Below, one piece after another: positions 57,351-64,000 of a stretch of DNA of 64,000 nt. The notes under the pieces are model-generated. The model was not told the DNA's origin. It did not search any database and worked only from the letters and a program-made list of their open reading frames with translations. The DNA is from Carnegiea gigantea. Its lineage: Eukaryota > Streptophyta > Magnoliopsida > Caryophyllales > Cactaceae. Each line of letters begins with the position of its first letter. The stretch's first letter is position 1. The DNA is taken from the NCBI GenBank assembly GCA_029747015.1, contig JAKOGI010000542.1, forward strand, positions 108,501 through 172,500, written 5' to 3'. Position numbers and translations under genes: made by a program.

Positions 57351-57832
57351 GATGATGGCAAACCAAATGACCTTAAATCAAAACAGGAGTCAAAAATAGG
57401 GCAGGATAGGCTGGTGCCAGAACAGACAAGGTCAAAATTTTATGCAAGGCACACAAGTAAGAGGAGCAGTAGTGAGAAATCAACTTAAACTAGACAAACT
57501 AATCAGGACTAAGGTCATGCTCATCTTCCGCCTTTTGGCATCATTGAAACAGGGTCTAGAGGCCAAAGGTCTGAGTCCAGCATAGATGTAATCACCACCC
57601 CAGCGGTAATGTGGGAAATAGCAATGATACACTCAAGCATACAATACAGTCACGCACAAGTGAGTCACGTACAAATAAGAAGCATAGAACAAGCAAAGAT
57701 CATAAAACTACAAAAGTCATCCACGAACAGTCACAATCCAAAGTGTTCATACACCAATAGAAGGAGCGAACACAAAAATAAGTAGCAAGGAGAGCGGGGA
57801 ATATTCAAGTTCAGATGGAAGGGGGAGAGAAT
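57351..57832 (-). other. Sirevirus 3' untranslated region
   Basis: Non-coding interval between the env-like stop and the polypurine tract, with CACAAGT/AGTCAC words. No coding signal. Confidence 0.5.
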
Positions 57833-59580
57833 TTAGGCAAGCAGAAGGGCTTCATGTCGTTGGGCATTCAGCTTCTGTTCTTTAGCAAGGGCCTTCTTGA
57901 CTTCTGCAATTTCACCTTGTAGGGAGAGCTGGTCCTGCATAAGGGTGTTCAGAGTAGGGGTACTGAAGGATGATGATTCCTTGAGAACAGGGCGAAAGGG
58001 TGTTTGGAACCCCTGTTCAGAACCGATGTTCCCGCCTTTGGTCACCTGAAGTCCACACCCTATCAATGTACTATCCCCTATTTCATCCGTATTCTGGAGG
58101 CTTACTCTCTTTTGCAGTGTAATCCCGGACTGCTCAAATACTGAAGTCAGCATGAACCCATACCCCATGTCGTGATCCTTAGACGTGTTCGCAATACGGG
58201 CAATGTGGTGAATTATGATCACGGATAAGTTGATTTTCTCACCCCGATCCAAAAGATCAGTAAGGCACATGTCCATAGGATCAGCCAAATTACGTCCCTG
58301 ACCCCTAGGAATGACATTCTTCATGACAAACCAAAACAGTAATCTATGCAAAGCGAGCATTTTCCCCTTACGCACAGATCGGGGCCTCATGATTGTAGGG
58401 TCCTAAGCTAATCTTTGAGTTAGCTCGAGCAGTCTCTCCTCTCCCAACATAGTCTTATCCTTACGGACATACACAGCAAAACCATCAGCTGGCACCCTAA
58501 GCATTTCCCCTAAGTCGGCAGCATCAAACCTAAGTCTATGCCCACCAACTGTGCTGGTTACCACCCCATTGGTGACCACACAGTGGGCATAGAACTCAGC
58601 CAACTCAGGAACAGAACATCCACGCTGAGTGTTCGTAAACAAGTCCAACCTCCCCTGAATTCTCAGTTTCTCCAGAAACACCTCAAGCCCTTGTTTCTGA
58701 AAGTAGGCTATTTTGATTACCTTCCCTCTAACTACAGATGTTTGAAGGAAGTGTTGGTATCTTTTAGGAAGGGTCATGCCCTTTTTGGTTTTCTTTCTGA
58801 AGGGTTCAGAACACTCCTCTAGCTGTTCAGCTGGCTGTTCTGGCGCTGCTCTCTTAGGAGCAGGGGCTTTGGAAGGAGCAGGTTGAAGGGGCATTAGGGC
58901 AGGTGTTTTGAGAGGTGTTTTGGGTGGTATTTGGGCTGCTGTTTTACGGGCTGTTTTCTTCTACAGGGCAGGTCTCTCAATTATGTCCTCAGGTAGTGCG
59001 GAAACAGAGGCAGGTCCCGAACTTCTTGTTCGGCGTTGATAGATCAGAGTGTTGAGAGGGACGATGGGTGTAGTGGTGGTCTTCTTTTGGTGCGTAAAGC
59101 GAGGTTTGAAGGTTGGTTGAGGAGAGGGTCTTACGGTTCTCTTGAGCCGTATAATAGGTTCATCATCATCATCATCATCACTGTCTACAGTGAAAACAGG
59201 TGTAGGAATAGTGCTTTCTGTGCTCATCCCTTCCCCCAAATCCCTTTCACATTCAACAGATGCGACAACTCCTTTTCAATTTTGGCCGGTTTATACTCAA
59301 CTAGTTCCCAACCAGTAATTGGGTTCGCAGAGGGGATCATCCTAGGGTTTAATGCAACAGACCCTAGATCTAAACTCTTCAGAAACTCAAAAATCGGAGT
59401 TGAAATAGAGTAAGAAAGAGGAGGAACGATGCTCATACCAGGTGCTGGTTTGCTTGGCGATACCTCAGTCATAGTGTTAAACCAGTTACTCCCCCTTTTT
59501 CTCGACAATCGGTCCTGGAGAGAACATGGGCAGGAGGTCTTTCACCCAATGGAGTTGCGATTGCCTTGGTTGCTTGCCAT
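57833..59580 (-). pseudogene. Sirevirus env-like ORF (putative plant transposon protein domain)
   Basis: A first frame begins at ATG 59580 (MASNQGNRNSIG, then TGA) and continues to a TGA at 59224-59226. A second frame starts at ATG 59227, overlapping that stop as ATGA, and runs to 57833 with only two in-frame stops, both TAG (58961-58963 and 58403-58405). It encodes an Asp-rich run (VDSDDDDDDEPIIRL), a basic Pro/Lys linker, then a conserved globular block (ELAEFYAHCVVTNG, LRFDAADLGEMLRVPADG, HRLLFWFVMKNVIPRGQ) and a C-terminal coiled coil (EIAEVKKALAKEQKLNAQ). The block resembles the domain annotated as putative plant transposon protein in Sirevirus-type elements. No signal peptide or membrane segment is obvious, so envelope function is only a historical label. 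Confidence 0.75.
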
Positions 59581-60014
59581 TAGAGAAGTTCGAGAGAAAG
59601 AGGTTAGGATTTGGAGACTTTGGGAGCAAGAGGAAGGAGCGATTTCGGGCGAGTGGGCAGAGAGTGAAGAGAGGAAGGTCGGTGTTTTAGGAGAGAGAAA
59701 GCAGAAGGGGAGGTAGTCGGACGGTTGCTTTTCTTTTAAAGGAGAAGTTTCCTCTTCTACTTACTTTCCCGCTGCCACTTTACTAGTTTATTTGCAAACA
59801 AGGATCGAATCAGTTTTCAGACCTTGTTCTGACTGCTAAATATTCGGTGTCTCAGGACAATAAGGGCAATATCATTAGATTTCAGCAAGTGTTAGCAATT
59901 CATATTCCACACATGTGTTAGCAATAACACAATTTTTGACAACATGTTCTGAAACACATTTTATTTGGCCTAGTTTCTTTAACTAGTCAATCATTGAGGG
60001 ATAAACAAACATGT

Positions 60015-61746
60015 TCAAGTCCCTTTAATCATACCCAATTCAAGTCTATTCCTCTCGAACTGTTCTCTACTCAGTACCTTTGTAAATATGTCAGCAATTT
60101 GTCTATCAGTGGCACAAAAATTCATTGAAATTAAGCCCTTTTCAACATTGTCTCTGAAAAAGTGATGACGTATGTTAATATACTTAGTCCTTTTGTGTTG
60201 ACATGAGTTTTTGGCAATGTTAATTGCACTTATGTTATCACAAAATATGGGAATGCACCCTGTGTCAATACAAAAGTCCTTCAGTTGTTGTCTTATCCAC
60301 AACAGTTGAGCACAACACGAGGCAGCTGCCACATATTCGGCTTCTGCTGTGGACATGGCAATGGAGTGTTGTTTCTTGGTTGTCCAAGATACCAAACATG
60401 ATCCAAGAAAGTAAGCCATACCTGAGGTGCTTTTTCTATCAACTACGATTCCAGCATCGTCAGCATCTGCATACCCAATGAGATCAAAATTGTACCCTCG
60501 AGGATACCAAAGTGCTAAGTCAGGAGTGTGTTTCAAATACCTTAGAATCCGTTTTACAGCTTTCAAGTGTGTTTCTTTAGGATTTGACTGAAAACGGACA
60601 CTCAAATTAACACTGAAAACAATGTCAGGTCTACTAGTGGTTAGGTACAGAAGCGACCTAATCATGCCCCTATATAATTTTTCTTCTACTGAAGGGCTCC
60701 CATCATCTTCTACCAACCTGGTTGAAGGGGAGATGGCTGTATCTATGGGCTTAGCCGATTCTATACCAAACCTCTTAATTAATTCCTTGACATATTTTTT
60801 ATTGATGAATCATAGTTCCATTTGAGGTTTGCTTGATTTGTAAGCCTAAGAAGAAATTAAGCTCACCCATCATGCTCATCTCAAACTCACTCCTCATCAC
60901 TTTTGAAAAATCATCACACAAATCATTGTTAGTTGCCCCAAATATTATGTCATCGACATATACTTGAACAATCAACAAATGTTCCTCCTTTAATTTGAGA
61001 AACAAGGTATTATCTACCTTACCTCTTTGAAAACCATTATCAATTAAGAATTTTGACAAACATTCATACCAGGCTCTAGGAGCTTGTTTTAAACCATAAA
61101 GAGCTTTGTCAAGTTTAAAGACATGGTTAGGCAAATCATGATTTTCAAAACCAGGGGGTTGGCTTACAAACACCTCCTCTTTAAGGTATCCATTGAGAAA
61201 TACGCTTTTGACATCCATTTAGTATAGCTTGAAGTCCATGTGTGCTGCCAAGGCTACCAGGATCCGGATAGCCTCAATCCTTGCAACAGGTGCAAATGTC
61301 TCCTCATAGTCGATCCCTTCTTTTTGGTTATATCCTTGAACCACCAGCTTGACCTTGTTCCTAGTGATTATTTCAAACTCATCCAACTTGTTCTTGAACA
61401 CCCACTTGGTACCAATTATTGATCTGTCTTTTGGCCGTGGTTCAAGGTGTCAGACCTTGTTCCTTTCAAACTGATGGAGCTCTTCTTGCATGGCTATAAC
61501 CCAATCAGAATCTGCAAGAGCTTCATGAATAGTTCTTGGCTCAATGTTAGATAAAAAGGCATAGAACGCACAACAGTTTCTGACTTTAGACTGAGTTTGC
61601 ACCCCGGTGTTAATATCAGATATAATTTGATTGAGCGGGTGCGAACTCTGATGTTTCCAAGGTCTCTGAGTAAGAGAAGCTGCAGACAGTCTCTCCTGAA
61701 CACCTGATGAAACAGGGTCTGAATCTGTTCTGGAGCCTGTTCCCAC
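60015..61746 (-). pseudogene. Sirevirus reverse transcriptase-RNase H
   Basis: Minus strand, RT from about 61746: VIAMQEELHQFERNKV, then a stop where Trp is expected; [29 protein letters not shown], then TAA in place of the Gln codon before [12 protein letters not shown] (61219-61221). Next come [15 protein letters not shown] and the catalytic YVDDIIFG (about 60955). A frameshift near 60795 leads to the RNase H frame 60716-60015: IGYADADDAG, STAEAEYVAAASC, IFCDNISAINIAKN and ADIFTKVLSREQFE, ending TGA at 60015-60017. Catalytic residues are intact, and damage is limited to about two stops and one or two frameshifts plus a short gap. Confidence 0.9.
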
Positions 61747-61818
61747 TGCAGTTCGGGAAGACTCAGAATGAGTGAATCAGTTTTGTCCCAATTCAGGTTC
61801 AGCAGAGCTTCCCCCTGA

Positions 61819-62870
61819 TTAGTTGGCTTCCTGTCCACCTTCCAGATTTTCAGATCCAACCTTTGTTTCACCTTCAGGAGACTTACCATTTTCTACCATG
61901 GAGTTTTGAGTGAGCGAAGAGTCTTTTCTGACAAGACCCAGTTCAAATTCTTCATCCTGTACATCATGCTCAACCAAGGAATTAGATTTATCAAACAATA
62001 CATACACACTTTTCTCAACATATAAGGTTCTTTTGTTGAACACTTTATATGCCTTGCTATGTGAGGAGTATCCTAGGAATATGGCTTCATCACTCCTTGG
62101 GTCAAACTTTCCTAAGGATTCCTTCCCATTATTATGCACGTAGCATTTGCATCCAAACACCCTTAAGTGCATGATATTGGGTTTTCTTCCTTTGAAAAGT
62201 TCGTAGGGAGTCTTGTTGAGTATGGGTCTGATTATGCATCTATTTATAATGTAACATGATGTATTCAGTGCCTTTGCCCAAAAGTTTCTAGAGAGACTAC
62301 TAGCGACAAGTATTGTCCTAGTCATGTCTTCTAGGGTACGATTTTTACGCTCCACCACCCCGTTCTGTTGGGGTGTTCTTGGGGCAGAAAAATTGTGATC
62401 TACACCATGCTCATTACAATAATTAATAAAGCTTGAGTTTTTAAATTCTTTTCCACGGTCAGACCTTAGACTTACTAATGGGTGTTCTACTCTCTTTTCA
62501 ACTTTCTTGAGAAGCACAAGAAACTTCTCAAAGGATTCATCTTTCGATGCCAAAAACAGGGTCCAAGTGAATCGAGAGTAGTCATCCACTATGATAAACA
62601 CATATTTCTTCCCACCTCTACTCATGATCCTCATAGGACCACATAAATCAACATGAAAGAGTTCTAGAGGCCGGGAAGTGCTCATATATTTCTTTGGCTT
62701 GAAAGAAGTCCTTACTTGTTTTCTTTTAGCACAACTGTCACACACCTTGTCATCATTGTACTTGATGGAAAGTAGTCTGACTACTAGGTCCTTAGAAACA
62801 AGTTTGTTCAAAAGAGAAAGACTTGCATGACCTAGCCTTTTGTGTCAAAGCATAACATCATCCTCAAGAG
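61819..62870 (-). pseudogene. Sirevirus integrase
   Basis: The zinc region begins HKRLGHASLSLLNKL (about 62850) after a TGA in place of Trp, with CDSCAKRKQ as the Cys pair. The core frame 62811-61819 has no stop for 330 codons: ELFHVDLCGPM (first Asp), SLRSDRGKEFKN (second Asp) and GVVERKNRTLEDM (Glu), the complete DDE set. It is followed by the C-terminal copia block HLRVFGCKCYVHN and EAIFLGYSSHSKAYKVFN. As a domain it appears intact. Confidence 0.92.
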
Positions 62871-62945
62871 CACTTAAACAAGTCACATGGTTATGGGGAA
62901 GTGAGAGAACACAAGCTTTATACACATTGTTGTATCGCTTCCCCC

Positions 62946-63240
62946 TCAATACAACATCACCGGATTTGACAAGAATTTAACATGATTACCTCGTTCACAT
63001 AGTTGGGATATGCTTAGTAAATTGTGTTGTAACCCATCAACCAAGTACACATTATTAATGGAGTGAGAGAGTGATTTACCTATCTTACCTATACCGACAA
63101 TTTTTCCAGACTTGCCGTTCCCAAATGCCACTCTCCCTCCATCAAAGGCTGTAAGTGAGAGGAAGTTTGATCTATCTCCAGTCATGTGCCTCGAGCAACC
63201 ACTATCCAAGAACTATAGTTGGTTGCCTCCTCTCACTTTA
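62946..63240 (-). pseudogene. Sirevirus protease and GAG-pre-integrase region
   Basis: FLDSGCSRHMTGD (about 63213-63175) holds the active-site Asp-Ser-Gly. Next are VAFGNGKSGKIVGIGKIG and LVDGLQHNLLSISQLCE, all in one frame from 63209 to a stop at 62946, after which the frame is broken before the integrase zinc region. Confidence 0.88.
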
Positions 63241-63253
63241 GCCTGCAAAACAA

Positions 63254-63979
63254 CTAATTGTTAGTCTTGGGAACCCAGATCCACTTAGGTCCCATTCCTT
63301 TTAACTCATCTTTTCTAATCCATATTTGCTTAACATATATAGAGTTTCTCTCCATGGCCTTTTTCCTTAAAGAGCAGGCATATCGATGATGACCAGTCTT
63401 CCTACAATGAAAACAAATTAGATTTTTAGGGAGTCTAACATATTTTTTATTGACTGGTTTAGTGACACGCCTACTCACATATCCTACTCCCTTTTTATTA
63501 TGACTGTGGTGAGTGTTTAACCAATTAAGAGCTTCCGAGGAGCTATTCCAGTGCCTATTCTGAACAAGGTCAGATTCGGCCTTCTGGAGCTTTTCCTACA
63601 ACAGGTTGTTTTCAGTCCTGTTTCTAAGCCTGTTCTGAATTAGGTCAGATTCGATTTCGTGAAGCTTCTTAAGTAATTTATTGTTCTCACTCTCCAATAG
63701 TTTTATCTTACTCTCTCATTCTCGGGACTCACTTTGCAGCTTTGAGAGTTCAGTGTTAAATACTTCCTCTCTTTTGTCCATTAGGTCAAGGTTCTTCCTT
63801 AAGGCAAAAGTTTCTTCATCCTTTTTAGCCGTGAGAGTTTCATTAGTTTGTTCAAGTTTTGGGATGGTCTTTTCAAACATTTGAACATCCGTTTTTAACT
63901 TGGAACAAGTATCTTTGAGCATGCAATTCTCAGTGCTTATTGCCTCACATTCATCCATCAAGGAAAATAGTATTTTCAA
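63254..63979 (-). pseudogene. Sirevirus gag C-terminal part
   Basis: From the right edge: a long coiled coil (63979-63716; CSKLKTDVQMFEKTIPKLEQ, LDLMDKREEVFNTELSKLQ), a stop at about 63716, then a stretch with two copies of a QNRLRN/QNRHWN-like motif. The zinc knuckle CFHCRKTGHHRYAC (about 63417-63376, CX2CX4HX4C) follows, with a Trp-rich tail leading to the protease. A C-terminal coiled coil in gag is a known Sirevirus trait. The N-terminal part is outside the window. Confidence 0.8.
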
Positions 63980-64000
63980 AATTTTTCTTTTGTTGAAACC

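Larger units (their letters stand above)
55867..64000 (-). mobile_element. Ty1/copia Sirevirus with env-like ORF, partial
   Basis: The minus-strand element continues beyond the right edge. In transcript order: gag C-terminus with coiled coil and zinc knuckle (63979-63254), protease, integrase, RT, RNase H (to 60015), then an env-like frame (59580-57833), polypurine tract and 3' LTR (55867-57336, 1.47 kb). An extra ORF between pol and the 3' LTR with this type of sequence is the hallmark of Sireviruses. Coding domains carry scattered stops and several frameshifts, but sequence is well preserved, so the element is of moderate age. The 5' LTR and the N-terminal gag lie outside the window. Confidence 0.88.

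Overview
The window reads as nuclear DNA of an angiosperm. It is AT-rich and repeat-dense, with one recognisable host gene, a split plant-type DCD-domain gene, and many plant transposon families in various states of decay. I saw no rRNA, tRNA or CRISPR array. The species cannot be named from what is visible; a eudicot-like genome is a reasonable guess.

Layout. 1-5.98 kb: non-coding DNA built by stepwise duplication around TA/GT microsatellites, with one telo-box plus TATA promoter candidate near 0.47 kb. 5.99-8.22 kb: a 5'-truncated L1-type LINE. 8.6-10.95 kb: a hAT-type MITE and a PIF/Harbinger-type MITE whose core is about 1.55 kb of decayed ATT/AAT repeat. 12.16-17.18 kb: a complete but dead Ty1/copia element. 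17.30-18.74 kb: a second PIF/Harbinger-type non-autonomous element. 20.0-27.1 kb, minus strand: the DCD-domain gene, with its 5' UTR intron and a likely extra terminal exon. 28.37 to about 38.5 kb: a dead autonomous PIF/Harbinger element (transposase plus Myb/NAM-type accessory ORF), interrupted by a hAT MITE (8-bp TSD) and by a young Ty3/gypsy-type element that carries only gag-protease between 1.2-kb LTRs (TR-GAG type, perfect 5-bp TSD, intact 544-codon ORF). 40.8-55.5 kb: an old Ty3/gypsy LTR pair whose interior is largely taken by a decayed endogenous pararetrovirus (Caulimoviridae), collinear from its tRNA-Met primer site at 45.2 kb to its promoter at 51.6 kb, itself cut by a hAT MITE and a CACTA-like element. 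55.87 kb to the window end, minus strand: a Ty1/copia Sirevirus with an env-like ORF downstream of pol; its 5' LTR lies outside the window.

How it fits together. Most of the window is nested insertion, and relative ages can be read from it. The gypsy LTR pair and the viral copy are old. The copia element at 12 kb shows roughly 7% LTR divergence by eye, and the TR-GAG element roughly 2%. Many in-frame stops are TGG to TAG/TGA or CAG/CAA/CGA to TAG/TAA/TGA, the expected result of deamination of methylated cytosine in silenced DNA. The points most worth pursuing are the pararetrovirus (coat protein upstream of movement protein, plus an unassigned last ORF), the TR-GAG element with its intact gag, the Sirevirus env-like frame, and the unassigned stretches at 42.6-45.2 and 52.9-54.6 kb.
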